Source: Lachnospiraceae bacterium (GTDB lineage: Bacteria; Bacillota; Clostridia; Lachnospirales; Lachnospiraceae). Taken from it: a stretch of DNA of 46,233 bases. Shown here piece by piece: positions 1 through 9,235 of this stretch (position 1 is its first letter; every line of letters starts with the position of its first letter). The notes beneath the pieces were generated by a model. The model ran no database searches. It was not told where the DNA came from and worked only from the letters and a program-made list of their open reading frames with translations. Location: NCBI GenBank assembly GCA_003447295.1, contig DLZQ01000045.1, forward strand, positions 19,374-65,606, in the 5' to 3' direction. Both the position numbers and the translations under genes were made by a program.

Positions 1-359
1 CAGAAGACGCCGACAGCGCCATCCAGCACACGAAGGGAACGCTCAACCTCAACGGTGAAGTCTACGTGACCCGGGGTATCAATGATGTTGATACGATGCT
101 CCAGAGCACCGGGCATGGGTTTGGTCTCTTTTTCAAGAGTCCAGTGACAGGTAGTAGCTGCAGATGTAATGGTAATACCTCTCTCCTGCTCCTGAGCCAT
201 CCAGTCCATGGTAGCAGTACCTTCGTGAGTATCACCGATCTTATAGTTAACACCTGTGTAATACAGGATACGCTCGGTAGTAGTGGTCTTACCGGCATCG
301 ATATGAGCCATAATTCCGATATTTCTGGTTCTCTCTAACGGATATTCTCTTCCAGCCAA
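1..359 (-). CDS. fusA: Elongation factor G (N-terminal part, cut by window edge)
   Basis: EF-G is the translocation GTPase of the ribosome. Only the first ~119 residues lie in the window; the gene runs off the left edge. The translated strand shows the G1 P-loop [13 protein letters not shown], the switch I region with RGITITSAA, and the G3 motif DTPGHVDF, all in the order and spacing of EF-G. The best start is TTG at 357-359 (protein begins [20 protein letters not shown]), because a strong AGGAGGG lies about 8 bases upstream and no in-frame ATG precedes the conserved region. It follows rpsG by 15 bases, so the two are cotranscribed as in the classical str operon. Confidence 0.96.
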   Translation of the reverse strand, partial: MAGREYPLERTRNIGIMAHIDAGKTTTTERILYYTGVNYKIGDTHEGTATMDWMAQEQERGITITSAATTCHWTLEKETKPMPGALEHRINIIDTPGHVDFTVEVERSLRVLDGAVGVF

Positions 360-374
360 GTTTTTTCCCTCCTA

Positions 375-1193
<819 letters not shown>

Positions 1194-1616
1194 TTATTTC
1201 TTAGCATCCTTAGGTCTCTTAGCGCCGTACTTGGAACGAGCCTGTTTTCTGTTAGCGACACCGGCGGTATCAAGGGTACCACGGATGATGTGGTATCTGG
1301 TACCGGGCAGGTCCTTAACACGACCACCACGGATCAAAACAACGCTGTGCTCCTGCAGATTGTGACCTTCACCGGGAATGTAGCTGGTAACTTCGATTCC
1401 GTTGGAAAGACGTACTCTGGCGATCTTTCTAAGAGCAGAGTTAGGCTTTTTAGGAGTTGCTGTCTTAACAGCGGTACATACACCACGCTTCTGAGGAGCA
1501 GAAACGTCTGTTGCTTTCTTGTGAAGAGAGTTGTAACCCTTCTGGAGAGCAGGTGCAGTAGACTTCTTAACAGAGGTCTGACGTCCTTTTCTTACTAACT
1601 GGTTAAATGTTGGCAT
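1194..1616 (-). CDS. rpsL: 30S ribosomal protein S12
   Basis: S12 sits at the decoding centre of the 30S subunit and monitors codon-anticodon pairing. The 140-residue product begins [12 protein letters not shown] and carries [11 protein letters not shown] and [10 protein letters not shown], the two loops where streptomycin-resistance changes usually fall; both read as wild type with lysines in place. The C-terminus [12 protein letters not shown] is normal. An AGAGGTG ribosome binding site precedes the ATG. In most Bacillota this gene follows rpoC closely, but here rpoC ends about 41 kb away and rpsL has its own strong promoter at 1676-1704. Confidence 0.97.
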   Translation of the reverse strand: MPTFNQLVRKGRQTSVKKSTAPALQKGYNSLHKKATDVSAPQKRGVCTAVKTATPKKPNSALRKIARVRLSNGIEVTSYIPGEGHNLQEHSVVLIRGGRVKDLPGTRYHIIRGTLDTAGVANRKQARSKYGAKRPKDAKK

Positions 1617-1675
1617 TCTGTTTCACCTCTTTCTTAAATAGTATAATAGACGCACCTTTTCTGGCACGCTTTAAT

Positions 1676-1704
1676 AGTATACTTGTTCCAGCTTCCGTTG
1701 TCAA
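1676..1704 (-). promoter_or_regulatory. Sigma-A promoter of the rpsL-rpsG-fusA operon
   Basis: On the minus strand TTGACA (1699-1704) is a perfect -35 element, followed by exactly 17 bases and TATACT (1676-1681), a 5/6 match to the -10 consensus. It lies about 60 bases upstream of the rpsL start and faces it. This is the clearest promoter in the window and explains how rpsL is expressed apart from rpoBC. Confidence 0.85.
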
Positions 1705-1760
1705 CTGGTTTTTCGTGAAATTTACAGGGTTTTTCACGACTTTTTCATATTATTATAACC

Positions 1761-1794
1761 AAAAGAGGAGCCGTACCGTTTCCGATACCGCTCC
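1761..1794 (-). terminator. Rho-independent terminator after the rmlD-like gene
   Basis: Read leftward, an 11-base arm (1784-1794) pairs with 1767-1777 with one mismatch and one G-U pair around a 6-base loop, followed by TCTTTT. It lies 56 bases past the rmlD-like stop and upstream of the rpsL promoter, so it separates the EPS genes from the ribosomal operon. Confidence 0.6.
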
Positions 1795-1849
1795 ATGAAG
1801 TATTTCCTGTTATTTTCCTGCCTATACAAGGCCTCTGTTCAGGAAAATC

Positions 1850-2692
1850 TTACAGAATTTCCTTCAGATAACGCTCCAGTGCATCCTGCCAGGAAGGAAG
1901 TCTCTCAAAACCGTTCTCTGTGAGCTTTTCCTTGCTCATGCGGCTGTTCTCCGGTCTCTTTGCCTTCGTGGGATACTCGGACGCCGGTACGGGAGCCACA
2001 TCCACGTTCATGCCTGCCTGGCGGAAGATCTCGCAGGCAAACTCATACCAGTTACAGATACCTTCATTGGTCGCATGATAAATGCCGTATTTGTCGGTCA
2101 GCACCATGTCCACCAGAAGCCTTGCCAGATCGTAAGTATAAGTAGGAGAGCCAAACTGATCATTCACCACTGTGAGATGATCATGGGTCTTACCCAGATT
2201 CAGCATGGTCTTGATGAAATTCTTACCGTTCACACCGAATACCCAGGAGATTCTTACGATAAAATACTTCTCCAGTGTATTCTGCACTGCCAGCTCACCT
2301 TCATATTTGGTCTGTCCGTATACGTTCAGCGGATGGCGCTCATCGTCAGGCTCCCAGGCTCTGGTGCCTTCACCGTCAAATACATAATCGGTACTGATAT
2401 AGATCATCTTGCAGTCTAACTTCTTGCAGACATTGGCAATATTCTGTGTACCGTCCGCATTGACCCTGCGGCAGAGCTCTACGTTGTCTTCCGCTGCATC
2501 CACTGCAGTGTAGGCTGCGCAGTGAATCACAGCATCCGGTGCTGCCTCACCGATCACTTTTTCCACGCTGGCAGCATCCGTGATATCCATGTCCTGAATA
2601 TCCACGCCGACCGCCTCAATGCCGCGCTTTGTAAGTTCATTTACCACATCATATCCCAACTGGCCCTTTACGCCTGTTACTAAGACTTTCAT
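1850..2692 (-). CDS. rfbD: dTDP-4-dehydrorhamnose reductase (RmlD/RfbD)
   Basis: The family catalyses the last step of dTDP-L-rhamnose synthesis, reducing dTDP-4-dehydro-L-rhamnose with NAD(P)H. The 280-residue protein is normal length. It has the Rossmann motif GVKGQLG (residues 7-13), STDYVFDG (100-107) with the catalytic Thr, and the YxxxK pair Tyr125/Lys129 in VYGQTKYEGE. The start at 2692 (MKVLVTG) is chosen because it begins the Rossmann strand; the open frame upstream overlaps a separate membrane gene. RmlA, RmlB and RmlC are not in the window, so the rest of the pathway must be elsewhere. A rhamnose-containing surface polysaccharide is a reasonable inference. Confidence 0.9.
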   Translation of the reverse strand: MKVLVTGVKGQLGYDVVNELTKRGIEAVGVDIQDMDITDAASVEKVIGEAAPDAVIHCAAYTAVDAAEDNVELCRRVNADGTQNIANVCKKLDCKMIYISTDYVFDGEGTRAWEPDDERHPLNVYGQTKYEGELAVQNTLEKYFIVRISWVFGVNGKNFIKTMLNLGKTHDHLTVVNDQFGSPTYTYDLARLLVDMVLTDKYGIYHATNEGICNWYEFACEIFRQAGMNVDVAPVPASEYPTKAKRPENSRMSKEKLTENGFERLPSWQDALERYLKEIL

Positions 2693-2897
2693 AGAATGCC
2701 TTGCCTTCCTTTTCTTTCTTATGTTCTTTATGTTCCTGCACATATTGCATAGGTTCAACAACTCTGATTATAACATCCACACTCAGCATCAGCAATCCCA
2801 GAACAGCCAAAAGAGGCTCAATGATCACACCGGTTACGATCAGAGTGCCAGCAGCCACCACGCCGAACCAGTTTATCTCCGCATAATCTCTCTTCAT
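2649..2897 (-). CDS. Small two-helix membrane protein, unknown function
   Basis: This 82-residue protein starts MKRDYAEINWFG, carries two hydrophobic stretches (about residues 10-30 and 31-46) and ends in a charged tail rich in Lys, Glu and His. The family is not recognised. A ribosome binding site (AGGGGAAA) sits correctly before the ATG at 2897. The last 44 bases overlap the start of the rmlD-like gene in another frame, suggesting translational coupling. It lies between two EPS genes on the same strand, so a role in EPS assembly is possible but not shown. Confidence 0.6.
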   Translation of the reverse strand: MKRDYAEINWFGVVAAGTLIVTGVIIEPLLAVLGLLMLSVDVIIRVVEPMQYVQEHKEHKKEKEGKAFYESLSNRRKGPVGI

Positions 2898-3044
2898 ATT
2901 TTCCCCTGTCTTTCCGAGAATCAGTATTCTCCCCGAGTTCTGATCTCTCTAACAGTTTAAGACGTCCTTTCACACCAAAAAGGGTCATCTTTTGAGAAAA
3001 ATATTTTATGCTGTTTTGTTATTATCTATACATATTTCATTACT

Positions 3045-4463
3045 TTAATAGGCATCATCATGCTTCAGCAGAACAATGAACGTTTTTAATATGATCTTAA
3101 TGTCAGACATAAGTGACCAGTTGTCAATGTATTCCACATCCATCTCAACAATATCGTCAAAATTATCTATCTTGCTTCGTCCGTTCACCTGCCACATTCC
3201 TGTAATTCCCGGCTTGATACTGATGCGACGCCATTGTTTTCTCTCATATTTTTCCACTTCATCCAGTGTCGGCGGTCTGGTACCTACCAGACTCATGGAT
3301 CCGCCTACCACATTAAAAAATTGCGGCAGTTCATCAATACTGAACTTGCGTATCACCCTGCCTACCTTTGTGATCCGGGGATCATCCTTCATTTTGAACA
3401 TTACACCGCCGGCAATCTCGTTTTGAGCCATCAATTCTTTTTTGCGCTCTTCCGCATCAATATACATACTGCGGAATTTATAGATTTTAAAATTTCTGCC
3501 ATTCTGCCCCACCCTGGTCTGTTTAAAGATCACAGGTCCCGGAGAATCCAGTTTGATGGCAACCGCCGTCGCCAGCATAACCGGGGAAAATAAAAGGATC
3601 CCCACCATACCACCAATAATATCCATAAGTCGCTTTATAGCCATTTCATAAGTGTTCAGGCTGATGGTATGATACGTGATAACCGGATAGGTGCCCACGG
3701 TACTCACATAACTATAGGCACGTCTTTTCTTATAAAAGTCCACCACCAGGCGTACCGTCACTCCCATGTCAATACAGATATCTACATATTGCTGTGTAAA
3801 TGGCAGTTCTTCCCCATGCTTCTGAATAATATATATCTGATCCAGATTATTCTCCCTGATCAGCTGCTCCAGTTCTTCCAGACATCCCAGATATTCTTCC
3901 TTATCCGCCTCATACTCATCTCGCTTCATTGCAATATAACCAACCATTTTGACCGGTATGGATGTTTTATCCAAAAAATAACTGAATTTATTGAATTCTC
4001 CTTTTTTCCCCACATATGCCGTTCTGGGTGCCCTGCCTTCTTCCAGCATTCTGATCAACGGTTTGCCAAAAATCATTTTTATACTGATCAACAGATAAGC
4101 CATGATCAGATAAATAATAAAGAATTCTCTTGCCTCCTGTCCCGGAGCGACAAACTGCAGCAGGATCCCCGTCACCAGCATGGCAACAACGAAGGATTTC
4201 GTAATCTTTCGGTGCACTCTGTCCAGATAATAAAACATTGTTACATTGTATAGATATCCTTCTTTGTTGGAAAGAAGATAAAGCAGCAAAAATACTCCCG
4301 TCAGAACCTCCAGTCGCAACTGTGTCTGATCATCCAGCCGCTGTCCCCTTATCAAAAACGTAATTCCAAATGCGCATACAAGCACAAAGATATCCAATAA
4401 TATCTGGGTTGTATTCGTATTTGCCCCTGAATTTGTCTTGTTCAATTCCCCGTCTCCTCTCAT
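3045..4463 (-). CDS. Polyprenyl-phosphate sugar phosphotransferase (EPS priming enzyme)
   Basis: Enzymes of this family transfer a sugar-1-phosphate from a nucleotide sugar to undecaprenyl phosphate, the first membrane step of EPS repeat-unit synthesis. About 472 residues: four to five N-terminal transmembrane helices, a central CoA-binding-like soluble domain, then the bacterial sugar transferase domain from about residue 280. That domain shows DSPGPVIFKQTRVGQNG, KIYKFRSM, KFSIDELPQFFNV, MSLVGTRPP and KPGITGMWQVNGR, all hallmarks of the WbaP/CpsE group. The start is uncertain: ATG at 4461-4463 is listed, but TTG at 4443-4445 has the better placed AGAGGAG. The sugar cannot be told from sequence. 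It is physically split from the main EPS operon by the lasso locus. Confidence 0.93.
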   Translation of the reverse strand: MRGDGELNKTNSGANTNTTQILLDIFVLVCAFGITFLIRGQRLDDQTQLRLEVLTGVFLLLYLLSNKEGYLYNVTMFYYLDRVHRKITKSFVVAMLVTGILLQFVAPGQEAREFFIIYLIMAYLLISIKMIFGKPLIRMLEEGRAPRTAYVGKKGEFNKFSYFLDKTSIPVKMVGYIAMKRDEYEADKEEYLGCLEELEQLIRENNLDQIYIIQKHGEELPFTQQYVDICIDMGVTVRLVVDFYKKRRAYSYVSTVGTYPVITYHTISLNTYEMAIKRLMDIIGGMVGILLFSPVMLATAVAIKLDSPGPVIFKQTRVGQNGRNFKIYKFRSMYIDAEERKKELMAQNEIAGGVMFKMKDDPRITKVGRVIRKFSIDELPQFFNVVGGSMSLVGTRPPTLDEVEKYERKQWRRISIKPGITGMWQVNGRSKIDNFDDIVEMDVEYIDNWSLMSDIKIILKTFIVLLKHDDAY

Positions 4464-4549
4464 AGTCTTCCACATCCAACAGCTCAATTTATTTTATTAT
4501 AAGAATCCGGCAAAATCAAGCTGCGCGATGGCTTTTCTCATTCCACATA

Positions 4550-4578
4550 TTAACTTTTTACACTGATAATGATACAAT
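4550..4578 (+). promoter_or_regulatory. Probable promoter of the two-component genes
   Basis: TTAACT (4550-4555), 17 bases, then TACAAT (4573-4578) with a TG extension directly before it (TGA-TACAAT). Four of six and five of six matches plus the extended -10 make this a fair sigma-A promoter. It lies about 58 bases upstream of the response regulator ATG. Confidence 0.6.
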
Positions 4579-4581
4579 GAT

Positions 4582-4605
4582 GTCGGGGTCAAAAGCCCCC
4601 CCGAC
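4582..4605 (+). promoter_or_regulatory. Stem-loop in the 5' leader of the response regulator gene
   Basis: GTCGGGG (4582-4588) pairs with CCCCGAC (4599-4605) around a 10-base loop. No T-run follows, so it is not a terminator. It begins just after the expected transcription start and precedes the AGGAGGTG ribosome binding site at about 4624-4631. It may stabilise the mRNA or affect expression. Confidence 0.45.
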
Positions 4606-4635
4606 TTAGTAAGGCATTGACATAGGAGGTGTTTC

Positions 4636-5334
4636 ATGGCAGTGATCCTGATGATAGATGATGATCGTGAAGTGTTGGAAATCAATAAAAAATATCTGAC
4701 CGGCGAAGGCTTCGACGTATCGATCGCATCCTCCGCAGAGCAGGGGATCCGTCTGGCAAAGCAATGTTCTCCGGATTGTATTCTGCTGGATGTTATGATG
4801 CCGGACAGGAACGGTTATGAGGTGTGCCACATACTCCGCACTTTCACTTCCGCTCCCATTCTGTTTCTTACCGGAAAAAGCAGCGAAGACGATAAGATCA
4901 CCGGTCTCACCAGTGGTGCCGATGATTATATTGTAAAGCCATACAGTCTGCGAGAGCTGAAAGCCCGCATTGATATACTCCTCCGGCGTATGGGACAGTT
5001 AAAGTCGGCATCCGATAATCACACTTTGGTCATCGGCAATCTTACCATTGATAAGGTGGCACACAAAGCGCTGTTCCTGGGCGAGGATCTTGGACTTGCT
5101 AACCGGGAATACGAGGTTCTCCTCTATCTTGCGGAGCATCCCGACCGGGATATTACCTTTGAAGAACTGGGCAATGCCCTATTGGGGACTTATATGGAAG
5201 CCGATCGCCGTTTAGTTATGGTGAATGTAAGCAGACTGCGCAAAAAATTAGATTGCAGTCATGAACTGTCTAATCACATTGAAACTGTATGGGGCAAGGG
5301 ATATCGTTTTATCATTGCCTCTTATCGTCAATAA
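4636..5334 (+). CDS. OmpR/PhoB-family response regulator
   Basis: A 232-residue DNA-binding regulator. The receiver domain (residues 1-115) has the acidic cluster Asp8-Asp10, the phospho-acceptor Asp52 in LLDVMMPD, Thr79 and Lys101 in YIVKPYS. The C-terminal winged helix (about 130-230) shows NREYEVLLYLAEHP, VNVSRLRKKL and ETVWGKGYRF, typical of the OmpR group. AGGAGGTG precedes the ATG at optimal distance. The histidine kinase starts 20 bases after the stop, so the pair is one operon. It lies immediately upstream of the lasso locus and is the best candidate regulator for it, but no target is proven. Confidence 0.95.
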   Translation: MAVILMIDDDREVLEINKKYLTGEGFDVSIASSAEQGIRLAKQCSPDCILLDVMMPDRNGYEVCHILRTFTSAPILFLTGKSSEDDKITGLTSGADDYIVKPYSLRELKARIDILLRRMGQLKSASDNHTLVIGNLTIDKVAHKALFLGEDLGLANREYEVLLYLAEHPDRDITFEELGNALLGTYMEADRRLVMVNVSRLRKKLDCSHELSNHIETVWGKGYRFIIASYRQ

Positions 5335-5354
5335 TATTGCAGGGGAATTCCAGA

Positions 5355-6164
5355 ATGAATAAAGCCAGTTTTATCTCTCCTTCCGTAGAAAAAGAGACCA
5401 TTGAAAGTCTTTCCCAGAAGCTGCTGGAAGTCAACCGGCAGTTAACCGAAGCAAATAGAGAATTGAAGCGCGTACAGTCAGAAAAGGAAGAAATGCTTTC
5501 CAATATCTCGCATGATCTGCGGGCTCCCATAACCGCTATCCGGAGTGCATTGGATTATCTGAATTCCGGTCAGGAAATATCCATGGAGGATTACATAGCT
5601 TCTCTGCAGCTGATCGACCGCAGGACACAGACACTGGAAAATCTGATCCAGGATATGTATTATCTGTTCTGTGTAGAAGATACATCCCGGGAACTTGAGC
5701 TTGTCACCTTGGAGGCAGCACCGTTTCTGGAAGAATATTTTTATGATATGATTTCAGACAAACGCTATGACGATCATGACATGGTATTGGACCTTCCGGA
5801 GAATCTTTCCTGTAAGTTTTCTGTTGATGTCCAGAAAATGATCCGGGTATTGGACAATCTTTTCACCAACGCCGCAAAATACTCCGGCACCGGCAGCCGC
5901 ATCACCCTACAAGCCGGATGCATCGGCAAGCAGCTGCAGATCAGAGTCATCGACAATGGACCCGGCATTCCGGAAGATGCCCTTCCCCATATTTTCCGAA
6001 GGACCTACACTGTGTCACATTCACGCACCCCGGGATCCGCTACCGGAAGCGGTTTGGGGCTTTCTATCGCCAAAGCTATCGTAGAGCGTCTGGAAGGAAG
6101 CATCTGCTGCACCAGCGAGCCGGGAGAAGGCTGCTGCTTCCTGATTCAGCTGCCCTGTATCTGA
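5355..6164 (+). CDS. Soluble sensor histidine kinase without a sensor domain
   Basis: A 269-residue kinase: a short coiled-coil (about residues 12-50), a HisKA domain with phospho-acceptor His53 in NISHDLRAPITAI, then a HATPase_c domain with the N box (Asn168, Asn172 in DNLFTNAAKYS), DNGPGIP (200-206) and GSGLGLSIAK (231-240). There is no transmembrane helix and no PAS, GAF or other input domain, so it must sense something in the cytoplasm or through a partner. The start at 5355 follows AGGGGAA; an upstream open frame overlaps the response regulator and was rejected. The last 19 bases overlap the 3' end of the convergent peptide kinase gene. Confidence 0.93.
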   Translation: MNKASFISPSVEKETIESLSQKLLEVNRQLTEANRELKRVQSEKEEMLSNISHDLRAPITAIRSALDYLNSGQEISMEDYIASLQLIDRRTQTLENLIQDMYYLFCVEDTSRELELVTLEAAPFLEEYFYDMISDKRYDDHDMVLDLPENLSCKFSVDVQKMIRVLDNLFTNAAKYSGTGSRITLQAGCIGKQLQIRVIDNGPGIPEDALPHIFRRTYTVSHSRTPGSATGSGLGLSIAKAIVERLEGSICCTSEPGEGCCFLIQLPCI

Positions 6165-7066
6165 CATTTCAGAATCTGGTGCAGGATATGCGCTACTTCC
6201 GTTGTGCTGTCCCCTTCTGCCGGACGTGCTATATAAAAGGTCGGAACCGTTGTAGCCATGGCAATACATTTTGACCCGATCTGAGGAGTGTATTTCTCCT
6301 CTTGCAGCAGATGCCTCAGGAAAAGATTATCCGCATATACCGGGAACCTATGGATTCCCATAATTTCTCCGGTCTGCACCTTTTCACCCTTTGTAATCCC
6401 CAACATAATGAACGCTTTTACCGGTCTGGCTTCTGTGGAAAATGCCCCCCGATAAGGCACCAGAAATTTATCCTTTTCTTCATTAATATAAAGTAATCGT
6501 GTCAGATCATATCCTTGTTCTACCGCTACATTGCGGCACAACTTCTGATAGGGAAATGCAGGATATACAAAAGTCCTGTCAGTCCGCGGTTCCACTACCG
6601 CCATATCATCTGCCATCAATTCATACCCTTGTTCAAGCAGCATTGTGGTGATCGTGGATTTTCCGGCGCCACTCTCTCCCGCGATCAGCACAGCGCCACG
6701 TTCATCTGCTACTGCGCTGCAATGAATGGCCAGCTGTCCCCTCTGCATTGCAATCATCGCCATACCGTATCCCAGCAGATAAGTTTTCAGATAGAAGGGA
6801 TTACTTCCCTCCTTCCTGCGGTATCTGATGAATCTGCCCTGTTCCACCACCATCCACATGGTTCTGTTGCTTAAGAAGCTAAAGTCCGGTCCAAAGTCAT
6901 ATTTCCGTGTTGTTTCCCGTAAAATTTCTTTCGGAATCTCTCCCTCTTCGATCCGGATCTCCGGAACCGGTTCTGTAACAGTTTCCGCGTCTTCCACCAC
7001 CAGTTGGGGGAAGTCCAGATCCGTCTTTATCCGCAGTCCGTAAAGTCTGTAGCTGTACTGTGCCAT
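6146..7066 (-). CDS. HprK-like lasso-peptide kinase 1 (K1)
   Basis: A 306-residue protein related to the C-terminal kinase domain of HPr kinase. It has a P-loop GESGAGKST (residues 130-138), a preceding conserved His115 in AIHCSAV, and the acidic pair Asp153-Asp154 in LMADDMAVV. In paeninodin-type lasso clusters such kinases phosphorylate the C-terminal serine of the precursor peptide (established for that family). It is divergent from cyclase 1, with 149 bases between the starts. Precursor 1 nearby ends in Ser, matching the expected substrate. A catabolite-repression HprK is less likely because the gene is duplicated and each copy sits next to a lasso cyclase. Its 3' end overlaps the histidine kinase gene antisense. 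Confidence 0.85.
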   Translation of the reverse strand: MAQYSYRLYGLRIKTDLDFPQLVVEDAETVTEPVPEIRIEEGEIPKEILRETTRKYDFGPDFSFLSNRTMWMVVEQGRFIRYRRKEGSNPFYLKTYLLGYGMAMIAMQRGQLAIHCSAVADERGAVLIAGESGAGKSTITTMLLEQGYELMADDMAVVEPRTDRTFVYPAFPYQKLCRNVAVEQGYDLTRLLYINEEKDKFLVPYRGAFSTEARPVKAFIMLGITKGEKVQTGEIMGIHRFPVYADNLFLRHLLQEEKYTPQIGSKCIAMATTVPTFYIARPAEGDSTTEVAHILHQILKCQIQGS

Positions 7067-7122
7067 TTTCTCATCCTTCCATGAGTCCGTCGTCTATATC
7101 ACCTGAAAATCGCATGGATATC

Positions 7123-7192
7123 TTACGAAAACTATGTTATCATATCCTATATTACGAAACAAGTCGGTTTCCGCACTGATTCGACTGTCGAA
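7123..7192. promoter_or_regulatory. Candidate operator region between K1 and cyclase 1
   Basis: The 149-base divergent spacer holds a direct repeat TTACGAAA at 7123-7130 and 7152-7159 (29 bases apart, start to start) and a perfect 13-base inverted repeat TTCGACTGTCGAA at 7180-7192, 23 bases upstream of the cyclase ATG. Both are the kind of element bound by a regulator; the OmpR-type regulator nearby would favour direct repeats. No -10/-35 pair is clear enough to name. The cyclase ribosome binding site AAAAGGGGG follows at about 7199-7207. Confidence 0.45.
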
Positions 7193-7215
7193 GTCCGCAA
7201 AAAGGGGGTCATTTT

Positions 7216-9150
7216 ATGTCGGCAATCTGGGGAATCATTTCATGGGATGCGCCACTACCACAGAATATAAAAGAACAAATGCAGCTACCGTTTCAAAAAA
7301 AATGTAAGATTGACCGTTATTCCTCCGTACAGAAAGATACTGTTTTCATGGGATGCGGAATACAATATCTGACAGACGAGTCTCTGTCAGAGGTGCTGCC
7401 CTATACTTCCGGCAGCCCCGATTTTTTCATGACCGCAGACTGCCTGTTAGACAACCGGGAAGAACTCCTTTCCTTGCTGCAGCTTCCTGCCTCCACTCCG
7501 GACGGCACCGTGATGGCACAGGCCTACTCCCGCTTCGGGATTTCCTGTCTGAAATATTTCCGGGGACTGTTTTCCCTGGCGGTCTACGATTTTGCCAAGA
7601 AGACTCTGTATCTGGCGGCAGATCAGATGGCTTCCCGCTGTCTCTATTACTACGAATCAGGAAGACAGGTGTCCTTTTCCACTCTCAGCTCAGCGATTCT
7701 CCAAGTATTTCCGGAAATTCCTGAAAACCCCTTGTTTTTCAAAGACTTTTTGACTGCTCCCGGTCTTGCTCCCAATATTTCTCCCGAGGATACTCCTTAC
7801 AGGGGAATGTATAAATTAAAACCGGGCACCTGTCTGGAGATCACCTCACACGGAATTACAGAACACACCTACTGGACTCCGGCAGACGAGGCATCCCCTT
7901 TTTCCTGCGGCAGCTTTTCCGCCGCCCGATACGGCCGGTCCTTCCGGCAGTTATACAGTGATTGTGTCAGGGATGCTCTGCGCTGCAACGGCGAAGTCGG
8001 AATCTGCTTAAGCAGCGGTCTGGATTCTGCCAGTGTCGGTACCCTGGCTGCCACCCATCTGCAACAGGGGCATCGTAATCTGTATGCCTATACTTATGTT
8101 CCCTATGAGACACCTCATCCGGATAAAAACCGGGACCATGTCACGGATGAGACCGCCGATGTGCAAAAAATACTGGACATGTATCCTAATATGAAACCCC
8201 ACTTTCTGAACAATCATGGGAAAAATTGTCTGGAGGCCTTGCAGGAAGAGTTGGAAATAATGGAAATTCCATTTAAGGCCTACGCAAACCTTCCAAACCT
8301 TATGGAAATCTATGAGGAAGCCTCCGCAGCCGGCTGCAAAGTACTCCTAACAGGACAGGCTGGCAACAGTACCGTTTCCTATGGATATATTGACAATATT
8401 CTCTGTCATGTCTATCATCGTAAACACTATATGACGTTCCTGTACTGGCTTAACCGCTACGCAAAACATGTAAAGGAGAGTCGAAAATCCGCATTGAAAT
8501 CCTGTATCCGCTATTACAATGCTGCCGCCCGACAACAAAATCTGCCGGATACGGTCCCCGGATCAAAGACTGACAACCCTTTTGTGAACTCTGAGATTTT
8601 AACAGACTATCCCTTAGCAGCGCGTCATACGAAATATGCCCCCACCCGTACTCCGGGGTTTCCGATGACGGAGAAGGATTATCGCTCCTGGGTCTGGTTC
8701 GCACCGTTTCTGACTTATATCGGAGAGTTGGAGACCAAAATGGGACTTCACTATGGCCTGATCCTGCGGGATCCCACCAGAGATTCCCGCATGGTGAATT
8801 TCTGCTATCACCTTCCCTATGAAATCTTCGCATGGCAGGGAACTCCCCGCTGGCTGATCCGGGGGAACTTCCGGGATCTGCTGCCTACAGATCTGCTGGA
8901 CCAATGGATGCGCTACGGTGTGCAAAATTCTGATTACTATCTCCGGATCCAACGGGACTGGCAGAAACTGCTCCCGGATCTGGAGAAGGAACTGGAAGCC
9001 TCTCCCTGCAACTATTGTTCCGAAGGTACTGTACAAGCCTTTCTGGCACATTACCGTACGGGACTGCCGGATGAGGCCCAGGATGATTTTATGTATCTGT
9101 GCTTCGTGTATATATTACAAAAGTATCTGAAAATCTATCATTTCTGTTAG
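7216..9150 (+). CDS. Lasso-peptide cyclase 1, asparagine-synthetase-like (C1)
   Basis: A 644-residue member of the asparagine synthetase B family. The N-terminal half resembles class II glutaminase, but the nucleophile Cys2 is absent (protein begins MSAIWGI), so it cannot release ammonia from glutamine; this loss is typical of lasso cyclases. The C-terminal half has the ATP pyrophosphatase motif LSSGLDS (residues 265-271). Lasso cyclases adenylate an Asp or Glu side chain and join it to the core N-terminus, forming the ring through which the tail is threaded. Precursor 1 lies 85 bases downstream on the same strand. The paralogue at 9495 shares the N-terminal SAIWGI, the FTADxxLDNREELL-type segment and the PPase core. 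Confidence 0.9.
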   Translation: MSAIWGIISWDAPLPQNIKEQMQLPFQKKCKIDRYSSVQKDTVFMGCGIQYLTDESLSEVLPYTSGSPDFFMTADCLLDNREELLSLLQLPASTPDGTVMAQAYSRFGISCLKYFRGLFSLAVYDFAKKTLYLAADQMASRCLYYYESGRQVSFSTLSSAILQVFPEIPENPLFFKDFLTAPGLAPNISPEDTPYRGMYKLKPGTCLEITSHGITEHTYWTPADEASPFSCGSFSAARYGRSFRQLYSDCVRDALRCNGEVGICLSSGLDSASVGTLAATHLQQGHRNLYAYTYVPYETPHPDKNRDHVTDETADVQKILDMYPNMKPHFLNNHGKNCLEALQEELEIMEIPFKAYANLPNLMEIYEEASAAGCKVLLTGQAGNSTVSYGYIDNILCHVYHRKHYMTFLYWLNRYAKHVKESRKSALKSCIRYYNAAARQQNLPDTVPGSKTDNPFVNSEILTDYPLAARHTKYAPTRTPGFPMTEKDYRSWVWFAPFLTYIGELETKMGLHYGLILRDPTRDSRMVNFCYHLPYEIFAWQGTPRWLIRGNFRDLLPTDLLDQWMRYGVQNSDYYLRIQRDWQKLLPDLEKELEASPCNYCSEGTVQAFLAHYRTGLPDEAQDDFMYLCFVYILQKYLKIYHFC

Positions 9151-9155
9151 ATTTG

Positions 9156-9184
9156 TTTACTTTCATATAAAACTGCCATAGTAT
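9156..9184 (+). promoter_or_regulatory. Possible promoter for precursor 1
   Basis: TTTACT (9156-9161), 17 bases, TAGTAT (9179-9184); each element matches the sigma-A consensus at four of six positions. It starts a few bases past the cyclase 1 stop and about 50 bases before the precursor ATG. A dedicated promoter plus a downstream terminator would give a short, abundant precursor transcript. Confidence 0.4.
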
Positions 9185-9235
9185 AAGACCATAGTTCTTG
9201 ATATATAAGATTATTAAAAAGTGAGGTATTTAATT

